64,000 nt of DNA from Anaerozeibacter sp031551775. GTDB taxonomy: Bacteria; Bacillota; Clostridia; Christensenellales; Aristaeellaceae. Every line of letters starts with the position of its first letter. Position 1 is the stretch's first letter. Under the pieces are notes generated by a model. It saw only the letters and a list, made by a program, of their open reading frames with translations, was not told the DNA's origin and did not search any database. The DNA lies in the NCBI GenBank assembly GCA_031551775.1, contig JAVBND010000012.1:36505-100504 (forward strand), read 5' to 3'. A program made the position numbers and the translations under genes. This document shows, piece after piece, positions 16,993-25,002 of the stretch.

Positions 16993-18392
16993 GATTCAAT
17001 ACCAAACACGACGTCCAGGTTCAGCATAAAAGGGAACATCGCGCCGTTGAGGTTTGAAAGCGGCAGCACGTCTTCATGAAGCGCAATGCCGATCTCGCCC
17101 ATGGCCGCGCGCCGGGCCATGATGCGCGCGTATACTTCAGGGTATTCACGTTCAAGCTGGGCGCGAAGCGCGGGACCGGCGACGATCACCGCGTCCTCGC
17201 AAATGGCGGTGCGCACCGGATCGGGGTTTGAGGCGATGATGTCCACCTGAAGATAAGCGCCGTCGGGCAGCGTATGCGTTGAACCGTCGAAGGAAAGCGA
17301 ATTGACCCATTCATCCTGTCCCGTATAGTGGCCGCAGTTCAATTGCACATGGTATTCGGGACCGCCGATGATGTCGTGCACCGCGTGATGCAGCGTATTG
17401 CCGTCCGCGTTCACCTTGACGGAGGAATACCACGCGCACATGGCCTCAAAGAACTTGCCGTAGAAGGAGAACAGGTGCGCCCGCAGCGCTTCCTTCATCG
17501 AAGCCTCATCATAGGACGCGACGCCGACGCGCGAGGTCAGGGAGCCGCGAATGCCATAGCAAACGCCGCAGACGTCGCCCAGCTCCAATGTGCTCGAGTC
17601 GAGCGGCGAGCGCATGCCCAGCGCGACGCTCTCGCGCCCGAAGTTCGTCAGCGGGTGCATGACCACCGGCGCAAAGCCCACCTTCGCGCTCTCGGCCAAG
17701 GCGTATTCGCTCATGCCGGGCTTGAGGTTTTTCAGCATCCTGATTACGACGTTCGCGCTGCGCGCGCCGGCCGCTTCCGCCGCGGCGATTTCCTTGGCGT
17801 AATGCACCTGAAGGCGAATGCCGCCGTCAAGACCGGTGACCGTTTCGGTGTAGTTGCGCACCTTACCCTCCCCAGCCGTCCTTTCGAGGATTTCGACGAC
17901 GTAGTGCGGCACGTCAAACGTATACTTCGGATCGGTCGAAACAAATGCGGAAACAAAGTATTTAAACCCGATCAGGCCGACCTGCGCGCCGCTGAAAACG
18001 CCTGCCCGGCAAAGGATTTCGTCCAAATGCTCGTCGGCGTCGCGCGGCTGGCCCTGCAAGCTGAAATTCCGGTAGTAGACGCGGTGGATTTCGTAGGGAA
18101 CGATTGCGCTGAAGGACATGCCCTCGTTGCCGACCAGCAATGTCGGCGTGCCCTTTGGGGGAACGACAAACAGCGCCTCCTCAAACCGGCAGTCATACCC
18201 TGAGAAGTATTCGATGTTCGCGAAGTGCTCGCGGTCGCCGTAGATCACCGCCACATCAACGCCATCCTCCGCCATGCGTTTGCGCAGCAGGTCAAGCCTG
18301 AACAGGTAGTCGTCTTCTCCCATCGCAATCTCCTGCACATCCACTTCCCGCACAAACAGAGGGCTGGCCTTTTTCAGAACTGCCTTTCCCAT
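16989..18392 (-). CDS. M24 (creatinase/prolidase-fold) protein with degenerate metal site
   Basis: A 467-residue pita-bread-fold protein. An N-terminal creatinase_N-like domain (about 30-200) is followed by the M24 domain. Where aminopeptidase P has two aspartates (GDxVxxDxG...SDxTR), this protein reads LELGDVCGVCYGIRG and SLTSR, so both aspartate metal ligands appear to be lost. A histidine (CGHYTG) and a glutamate (CEDAV) remain. That pattern is seen in creatinase-like, metal-independent members, which cleave C-N bonds other than peptide bonds. The ATG at 18392 follows GGAGG; the in-frame GTG at 18404 overlaps that site. It has its own near-perfect promoter, divergent from the asparaginase-like genes. 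Confidence 0.75.
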   Translation of the reverse strand: MGKAVLKKASPLFVREVDVQEIAMGEDDYLFRLDLLRKRMAEDGVDVAVIYGDREHFANIEYFSGYDCRFEEALFVVPPKGTPTLLVGNEGMSFSAIVPYEIHRVYYRNFSLQGQPRDADEHLDEILCRAGVFSGAQVGLIGFKYFVSAFVSTDPKYTFDVPHYVVEILERTAGEGKVRNYTETVTGLDGGIRLQVHYAKEIAAAEAAGARSANVVIRMLKNLKPGMSEYALAESAKVGFAPVVMHPLTNFGRESVALGMRSPLDSSTLELGDVCGVCYGIRGSLTSRVGVASYDEASMKEALRAHLFSFYGKFFEAMCAWYSSVKVNADGNTLHHAVHDIIGGPEYHVQLNCGHYTGQDEWVNSLSFDGSTHTLPDGAYLQVDIIASNPDPVRTAICEDAVIVAGPALRAQLEREYPEVYARIMARRAAMGEIGIALHEDVLPLSNLNGAMFPFMLNLDVVFGIES

Positions 18393-18434
18393 ACAAACCT
18401 CCACGCTTACACATTAAGTTAAACGACCGTTACC

Positions 18435-18463
18435 ATTATACATAAAATAAAATATTTCGTCAA
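18435..18463 (-). promoter_or_regulatory. Promoter of the M24-like/cutC operon
   Basis: On the minus strand TTGACG (18463-18458), a 17-base spacer and TATAAT (18440-18435). It lies 43 bases upstream of the M24-like ATG. Confidence 0.8.
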
Positions 18464-18468
18464 ATATT
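18451..18468. promoter_or_regulatory. Palindromic operator candidate between divergent promoters
   Basis: AATATTT and AAATATT are perfect inverted arms around CGTC. The palindrome covers the -35 of the minus promoter and stops just before the -35 of the plus promoter, so one dimeric regulator could control both operons. No regulator gene lies in the cluster. Confidence 0.4.
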
Positions 18469-18471
18469 CAA

Positions 18472-18500
18472 TTGCATTTCTGGCCGGTTTGTGCTATCGT
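18472..18500 (+). promoter_or_regulatory. Promoter of the asparaginase-like gene pair
   Basis: TTGCAT at 18472-18477, a 17-base spacer and TATCGT at 18495-18500: weaker than its divergent partner and plausibly activator dependent. Confidence 0.5.
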
Positions 18501-18545
18501 TGTCTCGGCAAATAGATGTTTGTAACAATTTACGGAGGCATTTGC

Positions 18546-19547
18546 ATGGCTCAATATGTGCCCTTGGTAAAGGAGTACCGGGGAGATCTATTGGATTTGA
18601 CGCACTACGGATACCTGGTCGTCGTGGATGAGCATTCAAATGTGGTCTATCAGGCGGGCGATCCGGAGGCATTGGTCTATTACCGAAGCGCCTCCAAGCC
18701 CATCCAGGCCCTTCCGGTGATAAAGCACCGTCTTGACAAGGAATACGGTTTGACGCAAGAGGAAACCGTGCTCTTTGCCGGGTCACACGCGGGCGAGCCG
18801 GAACATCTCGCGGTCATTGAGAGCATCATGCGAAAGAGCGGCTTCTCTGAGGACATGCTGGTGATGAAGCCGGCGGTTCCTTCTTATGCGCCCGCGAATG
18901 AGGCGCGCATACGCGCGGGGCTCGCGCCGCGCAAGTTCTACCACAACTGCGTGGGCAAGCATGCCGCGCTGATGCTTTTGCAGCGTTCTCTCGGCGCGGC
19001 GCCTGAGGACTACTGGAAAATGGACGCGCCGGCCGAACTTGAAGTGCGCGCTTGCCTTGCAAAGATGAGCGAGACCGATCATATCGAATTGGGCATCGAT
19101 GGCTGCGGCGTGCCGGTCTTCGCCGTTGGGATAAAGCACATCGCGGTCGCGTTCAAGAACCTCGCCTGCATTGATACGATTCGCGACGACGCCCTCCAGC
19201 AGGCGGTCGCCGACTATGTGCCGCGCATACACAAGTACCCCCACATGATGCGCGGGACCGGCTACATATGCTCGTATTTGAACGAAGATCCCAACATCAT
19301 CGCCAAGGGCGGCGCGCTTGGCGTATATGGGTTCGGGCTCAAGAAACAGCGCCTGGGCGTCGCGTTCAAATTTGTCGATGGAACGGAACACAATTGGCCG
19401 CTGATCGCGCTGAGCGTTTTGCGGGACCTCGGGGTTCTTTCAAAGGAAACCGAGGCAAACTTGCTCCATTCCTCTCCCCTGCTCTTGCTCAACGACAACG
19501 GCACCATGGTCGGACGCCGGGATGTATGCTTCAAGGTGGAGATCTGA
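18546..19547 (+). CDS. Asparaginase_II (PF06089-type) amidohydrolase, copy 1
   Basis: A 333-residue protein of the thermolabile Rhizobium-type asparaginase family, unrelated to AnsA/AnsB. The serine-lysine site is RSASKPIQ, followed by the second active serine region AGSHAGE, the NCVGKHAALML segment and DGCGVPVFAV. Family members hydrolyse asparagine or related amides, and beta-lactam-like folding has been shown for the Rhizobium enzyme. The ATG at 18546 follows CGGAGG. It is followed at one base by a diverged duplicate. The exact substrate is uncertain, because two copies sit with an importer and M24-like proteins. Confidence 0.85.
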   Translation: MAQYVPLVKEYRGDLLDLTHYGYLVVVDEHSNVVYQAGDPEALVYYRSASKPIQALPVIKHRLDKEYGLTQEETVLFAGSHAGEPEHLAVIESIMRKSGFSEDMLVMKPAVPSYAPANEARIRAGLAPRKFYHNCVGKHAALMLLQRSLGAAPEDYWKMDAPAELEVRACLAKMSETDHIELGIDGCGVPVFAVGIKHIAVAFKNLACIDTIRDDALQQAVADYVPRIHKYPHMMRGTGYICSYLNEDPNIIAKGGALGVYGFGLKKQRLGVAFKFVDGTEHNWPLIALSVLRDLGVLSKETEANLLHSSPLLLLNDNGTMVGRRDVCFKVEI

Positions 19548-19548
19548 T

Positions 19549-20550
19549 ATGCGAACGGAAGCATTGTTTGAAGAATATCGCGGGGACGTGCTCGAATGCG
19601 TGCACTATGGGACGTACGCGCTCGTCGATGAAAACGAAATGATCTTAAGCAAAGGCGACGCCGACTGGCGCTGCTTCTACCGTAGCGCCTCAAAGCCCAT
19701 TCAGGCGCTGCCCATCCTCACGCGCGGACTTAACCAAAAATACGGATTGACGGACGAGGAGAGCGCGATCATTTCCGGTTCGCATTGGGGCGATGAGGAG
19801 CATGTGCGCGTTTGTCAATCGATCCTTGAAAAGACCGGCCTTCGGGAAGAGCAGATGGTGATGCTGCCCACCTATCCCGTGCGCCCGTCGCGCAGGGATG
19901 AGCTTCTGTGGAAAAACCTGCCCCCGCGCAAGCTGTACCACAACTGCGCGGGAAAACACCTGGGGCTGATGATGCTTGCGCGCGAACTCAATGAACCGGT
20001 GGAATCTTATTGGCGCAGGGATAGCCGCACGCAGCGCGCGGTGCTGGACATGATCGCGCTTGTCAGCCAGACGCCCGAGGCGTTCATTGGGGTGGGCGTT
20101 GACGGCTGCGGCGTGCCGGTGTTCGCGGTGCCGTTTCAAAACATCGCGCGCTCCTTTTTGAACCTCGTCAGGCCCGAGCGGATTCCAAACGATGCCGTCG
20201 CGCGGACGGCCGCGGAGAATTACGGGCGGCTGCACTTGTTTCCCACGATGCTGGCGGGCAAGGACCTCGTCTGCTCGATCATCGCGAAAAATCCGGACCT
20301 GCTGGGCAAGAGCGGGGCACAGGGCGTGTATGCCCTCGGCATACGCTCGCTGGGCATTGGCATGGCCGTGAAAATCATCGACGGCAGCCATGCGGAGTTT
20401 GAAGATGCTGTGATCGCGACGCTCAGGCACTTGGGCGTCCACAAAGACACCGTGGCCGAGCTTGAGGAAAAGTATCCTCAAACCATCACCAACGACAACA
20501 AGGAGCATGTGGGGATTCGAAGGAGCGTAATCTTTCCCTCGGACATCTGA
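19549..20550 (+). CDS. Asparaginase_II (PF06089-type) amidohydrolase, copy 2
   Basis: A 333-residue tandem paralogue of the preceding gene and exactly the same length. Motifs are conserved: RSASKPIQALP, SGSHWGDEEH, YHNCAGKHLGLMM and DGCGVPVFAV. The catalytic elements are intact in both copies, so they may form a heteromer or act on different amides. The ATG at 19549 begins one base after the copy 1 stop. Divergence along the whole length, outside the motifs, indicates an old duplication rather than a recent one. Confidence 0.85.
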   Translation: MRTEALFEEYRGDVLECVHYGTYALVDENEMILSKGDADWRCFYRSASKPIQALPILTRGLNQKYGLTDEESAIISGSHWGDEEHVRVCQSILEKTGLREEQMVMLPTYPVRPSRRDELLWKNLPPRKLYHNCAGKHLGLMMLARELNEPVESYWRRDSRTQRAVLDMIALVSQTPEAFIGVGVDGCGVPVFAVPFQNIARSFLNLVRPERIPNDAVARTAAENYGRLHLFPTMLAGKDLVCSIIAKNPDLLGKSGAQGVYALGIRSLGIGMAVKIIDGSHAEFEDAVIATLRHLGVHKDTVAELEEKYPQTITNDNKEHVGIRRSVIFPSDI

Positions 20551-20596
20551 GGAACGCGCACATGATTTGGATCAACGTGGTTAAGGAGGAACGGGT

Positions 20597-21766
20597 ATGA
20601 CGAATCAACTTCCGAGAATCCCGCGCGAGGAATACCGCGAACGCTACGAAAAGGTGCAGCGCGCGATGGCGCAGGAAAAGCTCGACATGCTGCTCATCTA
20701 CGCCGACGACCGCCACACCTATGGAGCCGCTTACGCGCGCTATTATGCGGATTTTCCCGTCGCTTTCGAACCGGTGCTGCTGCTGTTTGTCCCGGGCGAG
20801 GACCCCAAGCTGCTCGTGGGACCCGAGACCATCGGTTACGCCGATGAGGTCGGCGTGATCAAGAAAAAAGACATCCGTGTGCTGAAGGAGTTTGCCGCCG
20901 AACATGAGGACTATTTGTTTACCGAACTGACGCCGCTGCGCGACCTGGTTGCGGGACATGATATCCGCCGGCTCGGCCTTGGCGGGTTCCAACTGATGGG
21001 CGCGCAAATTTATGAGACAATCGCCAGCGCCTTCCCGGATGCCCAGCGGGTTATAATGGACGCGGTGCTCGAACCCCTGCGCGGCATAAAAACCGATGCC
21101 GAGCTTGAGGTCATACGCTATGCGTACAAAATCGCGAACTTGGGCATGGAAGCGGCGGTGCGCGCGATTGCCCCGGGCGTGACGGAGCGCGAGGTTGCGG
21201 CCGAGGCCGAATATGCCATGCGCAAGGCGGGAAGCGAAGGCACGGGCATTGATACGATTGTCTGTTCGGGTCCGAACACCTACCACATTCTCGGCAGAAC
21301 CACCATGCGCAAAATTGAGGAAAACGACCTCGTGGTCGTGACGGTCGCGCCGCGCTACGAGGGATATCACGGCGCGTGCGCGCGCTCGGTCATCGTGGGA
21401 AATCCCGGCGAACGCGTGATCGATGCGGTCAAGGCGGAGGTTCGCGCACAGGACGTGTGCGGCGAAAACCTGATCGCGGGAAAGATTGGATGCGAAGTCG
21501 AGGCCATGGGCAGGGCGGTCATGTCCGAGGCGGGATACGGTGAAAATTTCCTGTATTCCGGACTGCACAGCGTCGGTGTGATCGAATTTGAGCCGCCGAT
21601 CCTCGGGCCATCGAGCAATACGGTCATCGAAAACAACATGGTCATTTCCGTGGACATCCCATTGTTTGAGGCTTCTATCATGGGTTCGCGCACGGAGGAT
21701 GGCTATGTGATCGCAAACGGAAAAGCGGAGCGGCTGACGACGATGCCGCGGTTGATTTGTAAGTAG
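20597..21766 (+). CDS. M24-family protein with degenerate metal site, second in cluster
   Basis: A 389-residue creatinase/aminopeptidase-P-fold protein with a creatinase_N-type domain (about 10-165) and an M24 domain (about 170-385). The canonical aspartates are replaced: VVVTVAPRYEGY where DxG is expected, and HGACARS where SDxTR is expected. The terminal glutamate position reads IANGKAE. The histidine in SGLHSVGV remains. It therefore is probably not a metallopeptidase; creatinase-like, ectoine-hydrolase-like or lyase chemistry is possible. AAGGAGGAACGGGT precedes the ATG. It is a distant homologue of the M24-like protein on the opposite strand. Confidence 0.75.
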   Translation: MTNQLPRIPREEYRERYEKVQRAMAQEKLDMLLIYADDRHTYGAAYARYYADFPVAFEPVLLLFVPGEDPKLLVGPETIGYADEVGVIKKKDIRVLKEFAAEHEDYLFTELTPLRDLVAGHDIRRLGLGGFQLMGAQIYETIASAFPDAQRVIMDAVLEPLRGIKTDAELEVIRYAYKIANLGMEAAVRAIAPGVTEREVAAEAEYAMRKAGSEGTGIDTIVCSGPNTYHILGRTTMRKIEENDLVVVTVAPRYEGYHGACARSVIVGNPGERVIDAVKAEVRAQDVCGENLIAGKIGCEVEAMGRAVMSEAGYGENFLYSGLHSVGVIEFEPPILGPSSNTVIENNMVISVDIPLFEASIMGSRTEDGYVIANGKAERLTTMPRLICK

Positions 21767-21768
21767 AC

Positions 21769-21797
21769 TTGACAAAAATTCTTGCGCGGCGTATGTT
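21769..21797 (+). promoter_or_regulatory. Upstream promoter of the amino-acid ABC operon
   Basis: TTGACA at 21769-21774, 17 bases, TATGTT at 21792-21797. It starts three bases after the M24-like stop codon. Confidence 0.5.
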
Positions 21798-21803
21798 CAG
21801 CCA

Positions 21804-21832
21804 TTGACAGGCATGAATGTTAATGCTATAAT
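21804..21832 (+). promoter_or_regulatory. Main promoter of the amino-acid ABC operon
   Basis: Perfect consensus: TTGACA (21804-21809), 17 bases, TATAAT (21827-21832). It gives an untranslated leader of about 110 bases before the binding-protein ATG. Confidence 0.85.
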
Positions 21833-21946
21833 CTCTCCATAACAAACACTCGGTAAAGATTGCGGGCGGACGCTGTTAGACCTGAGGTGTATCTTTGGCC
21901 GGATGTTATGCCAAAGATCAAATATATGATTGGAGGGTATGCTTTC

Positions 21947-22750
21947 ATGAGGAAACTGTCATGGGTATTGATGATCGTGCTGTTGTTGGTCTTTACGGTT
22001 TCGGCGCCTGGATTCGCGCAGGATGTGTCCACGATAGACCGCATCCTTGCCGATGGCAAGATGGTCATCGGCTGCTCGCTGTCCGGAATGCCCATCGGCG
22101 GTTATGACGAGCAAGGCAACCCCTGCGGCTACGACGTGGACTGGGCGCACAGACTTGGAGAGGTTCTGGGCGTAGAAGTTGAAATTGTAGACGTAAACGG
22201 AGATACGCGCATCCCGATGCTGACCAGCGGTCAAGTGGATGTTATATTCGCAAACATCACCGGCAACCTTACCCGCGCGCAAACGATCGATTTCTCAATT
22301 CCTTACCTGCGTTGCGGCATCAAGATGCTCACGAAGGCGGACAGCGCTTATGTGAACATTGAAGATCTGAACACGCCCGATGCCAAGGTGGCGGTCGGCC
22401 GCGGAACCACGGGCGAAGAACTCGTGCTTCAGTTCGCGCCGAACGCGAACATCACCTATGTCGATGTGTTCACCGAGCAGTTGCTGCTGCTCCAACAGGG
22501 CCGTGTTGACGCCGTGTTTGAAGATTCCACGCTGATTGACTACGCGGCCGGCAACAGCGACGGCGTGCTCAAAGCGCCGGATCGCCTTTACACCTCCGAT
22601 CCCATCTGCATCGGCGCCCGGAAGGGTGATATTGAATGGGTACGCTACCTTGATATGTTCGTGTCCTGGCAGATCAGCTCCGGCTGGCAGAATGAAACCT
22701 ACAACAAGTGGTGGGGCGTCAACTCCCCCGAGATGCAATACCTCTGGTAG
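21947..22750 (+). CDS. Polar amino-acid-type ABC substrate-binding protein (family 3)
   Basis: A 267-residue exported binding protein. The signal peptide ends near PGFAQD, without a lipobox. SBP_bac_3 features include GYDVDWAHRLGEVLG, GQVDVIFANITGNLTRAQTIDFSIPY and GRVDAVFEDSTLIDYA. The start at 21947 follows TGGAGGG; longer readings lack a signal peptide at their N-terminus. Substrate: an amino acid or small amine/amide, presumably the compound handled by the neighbouring amidohydrolases. Confidence 0.88.
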   Translation: MRKLSWVLMIVLLLVFTVSAPGFAQDVSTIDRILADGKMVIGCSLSGMPIGGYDEQGNPCGYDVDWAHRLGEVLGVEVEIVDVNGDTRIPMLTSGQVDVIFANITGNLTRAQTIDFSIPYLRCGIKMLTKADSAYVNIEDLNTPDAKVAVGRGTTGEELVLQFAPNANITYVDVFTEQLLLLQQGRVDAVFEDSTLIDYAAGNSDGVLKAPDRLYTSDPICIGARKGDIEWVRYLDMFVSWQISSGWQNETYNKWWGVNSPEMQYLW

Positions 22751-22778
22751 AAAGGTGATTTAGGCGCCAATCTGAAAA

Positions 22779-22818
22779 AAGCGCTCGGTCGGTGCGTTTC
22801 ATCGCCGGCCGGGCGCTT
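22779..22818 (+). terminator. Intercistronic hairpin after the binding-protein gene
   Basis: A 16-bp stem with three G-T pairs: an AAGCGC... arm at 22779-22794 pairs with ...GCGCTT at 22803-22818 around an 8-base loop. The following sequence, CAATTT, is a poor T-run, so partial termination or mRNA protection is more likely than a full stop. Confidence 0.6.
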
Positions 22819-22849
22819 CAATTTAACGAACAATTGTGAGGGATGACAC

Positions 22850-23515
22850 TTGGGCGGATACAGATTGAATTTCCGCGTTCTGGCGCAATACCAGGATATG
22901 TTTCTGGACGGCGCGCTGGTCACGCTTCAGGTTTGCGTCGGAGCCCTGATCATCGGGTTTTTTCTGGGAATGCTTCTGGCGGTCATGAAGCAATCCAAAA
23001 GCAAGGCGCTTCGGGCGATTGCCTTTGTTTGGGTAGACGTCCTTCGAAACACGCCTTTTTTGATCCAACTCTTCTTCTTCTACTATGGTCTCCCGCAGAT
23101 CGGCATCTACGTCGATCCGCTTGTGGTGGGCATCATCGGCCTGGGCATCAACTCCAGCGCGCCCAACTGCGAGGTGATTCGGTCCGGTCTCCTGGCGGTC
23201 AAAACCGGGTATTACGAAGCCTCCACGGCGCTTGGATACACCAAGTTCCAAACGTTCCGGTATGTCGTCATGCCCATTGCCCTTCGCATCGCGTTCAAAC
23301 CGCTGACCAGCAACTTTGTAAACCTGGTCCTGACTTCTTCGGTGTGCTACGGGATTACGCTCATGGAGATCCTCGGCGTAGCCAAAACGGTTTCCGCGCG
23401 CAGCAACCGCCCGTTCGAAATTTACGTCATCCTGCTTTTGAGCTACTGCGCGTTCACCTACCTGATCTCGTTCATCGCCAAGGCAATCGACAAAAGATAC
23501 GCAATTCACTTGTAA
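22850..23515 (+). CDS. Amino-acid ABC transporter permease 1 (His/Glu/Gln family)
   Basis: A 221-residue HisM/GlnP-type permease with about five membrane helices. The DVLRNTPFLIQLFFFYYGLP motif and the EAA-like loop YYEASTALGYTKFQTFRYVVMPIA define the family. The start is a TTG at 22850 behind GTGAGGGA, with no ATG near the N-terminal helix. Two different permeases follow the binding protein, so the channel is a heterodimer. Confidence 0.88.
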   Translation: MGGYRLNFRVLAQYQDMFLDGALVTLQVCVGALIIGFFLGMLLAVMKQSKSKALRAIAFVWVDVLRNTPFLIQLFFFYYGLPQIGIYVDPLVVGIIGLGINSSAPNCEVIRSGLLAVKTGYYEASTALGYTKFQTFRYVVMPIALRIAFKPLTSNFVNLVLTSSVCYGITLMEILGVAKTVSARSNRPFEIYVILLLSYCAFTYLISFIAKAIDKRYAIHL

Positions 23516-23527
23516 GGAGGTTACGCA

Positions 23528-24199
23528 ATGCAGGTTTTTGATTATGCGGCATATGCTCAACTAAAACCGAGCGACATCCAGATGATTGTAAAGGCCGCCG
23601 GCGTGACCTTGCAAGTGACGTTGGTATCGCTGGCAATCGGCACGGCGGTGGGCATCATCTTGGGGCTGATACGGTGCTCGAAAAACAAAGTGATATCGGC
23701 TGCGCCGCTCTTGGTGATGGAGCCGCTTCGCAACTCGCCGCTGCTCGTCCAGTTGTTCTTGGTGTACTTTGGATTGCCCTCCATCGGCATACGCATCAAC
23801 GCCTACACCGCGTCCATTTTGACGTTGTCGCTCAATACCGCGGCATTTTTCGGCGTATTGGTGCACAGTTCGATTCAAGCCATCCCCAAGGCGCAGTGGG
23901 AGGCGGGCTACGCGCTCGGGCACAGCAAGTCCTCCGTCTATGTGCGCATCATCGCCAGGCAGGCCTTTCGCCTTCTGATCCCGCAGGCAATCACGCTGTA
24001 CATCGCCCAGCTCCAGTGTTCCTCGCTCGTATCGATGGTCAGTTTGATGGATTTGGCAAAGGCGGGGCATCAGGTTGCACAAAAGACGCTGATGCCGTTC
24101 CTCATTTTCGGCATTGTCGCCCTGTTTTACTACGTCCTTTCTTTCCCATTGGCACGGCTCTCAGAGTACCTGGAGCGGCGGACGGGATTCAATTACTGA
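23528..24199 (+). CDS. Amino-acid ABC transporter permease 2
   Basis: A 223-residue second permease of the same family with MEPLRNSPLLVQLFLVYFGLP and the EAA loop QWEAGYALGHSKSSVYVRIIARQAFR. An AAGGAGG (23513-23519) precedes the ATG, 12 bases after the permease 1 stop. It pairs with permease 1, and the ATPase gene begins 14 bases after its stop. Confidence 0.88.
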   Translation: MQVFDYAAYAQLKPSDIQMIVKAAGVTLQVTLVSLAIGTAVGIILGLIRCSKNKVISAAPLLVMEPLRNSPLLVQLFLVYFGLPSIGIRINAYTASILTLSLNTAAFFGVLVHSSIQAIPKAQWEAGYALGHSKSSVYVRIIARQAFRLLIPQAITLYIAQLQCSSLVSMVSLMDLAKAGHQVAQKTLMPFLIFGIVALFYYVLSFPLARLSEYLERRTGFNY

Positions 24200-24213
24200 T
24201 GGAGGAACGTTAT

Positions 24214-24990
24214 ATGGCCATGATTGAGGTTAAAAACATCACCAAGAGCTTCGATGTGAAAAAACCCGATGCTCAGACGGGGAAACTCAAAAAGGATAAG
24301 CTGACGGTTTTGCGCGACTTCAGCGTGGACTTTACCCAAGAGGGCGTCACGGTGCTGCTCGGCCCGAGCGGAACCGGCAAAAGCACGCTTCTGAGGTGCA
24401 TCAATGGCCTGGAGACCATCGACAAAGGAGATATCCTCGTAGACGGCATGTCGGTGCGCACCAAGTCAATGCTCAAGAAGATCCGCCTCACCTGCGGCAT
24501 GGTATTTCAGCAAACCGTTCTCTTTCCGCACCTGGATGTGATGGGCAACCTGACGATGAGCCCGATCAAGCTTCTGCACATGAAGAAAAAAGACGCCGAG
24601 GAGAAAGCGCGGTTCTACCTGAACAAGGTCGGCCTGTCCAGCAAGGAGAAAGCCAAGCACAACGAACTTTCGGGCGGCGAACAGCAGCGCATTGCCATCG
24701 CGCGCGCCCTGATGATGGACCCAAAGGCCTTGTTGCTCGATGAAATCACGTCGGCGCTGGACCCGGAAATGACGAGCGAAGTGCTCCGCATACTGGAGAA
24801 TCTGGCCGCGGAAGGCGTTTGCATGCTTGCGGTCACCCATGAAATGGCGTTCGCGCAGCACGTGGCAAGCCGCATATTGTTCATGGACAAAGGGTCGCTG
24901 GTTTGCGACGCGAGCAAGGACGAGTTTTTCACCGTATATCGGCGGGAGAACGAGCGCATCGCCAGCTTCCTAAAATTTATCGGGGAATAG
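24214..24990 (+). CDS. Amino-acid ABC transporter ATP-binding protein
   Basis: A 258-residue GlnQ/HisP-type ATPase with Walker A GPSGTGKS, Q-loop MVFQQTVLFPHLDVMGN, signature LSGGEQQRIAIARAL, Walker B ALLLDEITSALDPE and THEMAFA with the switch histidine. Between about residues 12 and 30 there is a charged insert (KKPDAQTGKLKKDKL) between the first two strands that is not usual for the family. The ATG at 24214 follows GGAGG (24201-24205); a long upstream reading through the permease is a shadow. Confidence 0.92.
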   Translation: MAMIEVKNITKSFDVKKPDAQTGKLKKDKLTVLRDFSVDFTQEGVTVLLGPSGTGKSTLLRCINGLETIDKGDILVDGMSVRTKSMLKKIRLTCGMVFQQTVLFPHLDVMGNLTMSPIKLLHMKKKDAEEKARFYLNKVGLSSKEKAKHNELSGGEQQRIAIARALMMDPKALLLDEITSALDPEMTSEVLRILENLAAEGVCMLAVTHEMAFAQHVASRILFMDKGSLVCDASKDEFFTVYRRENERIASFLKFIGE

Positions 24991-25002
24991 AGGAGGATCG
25001 TT

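Noticed and set aside
23674..24213. N-terminal extension of the amino-acid ABC ATPase through the permease gene
   Set aside because: The extra 180 residues are a shifted frame of the permease. The ATPase has its own GGAGG and a normal N-terminus at 24214.
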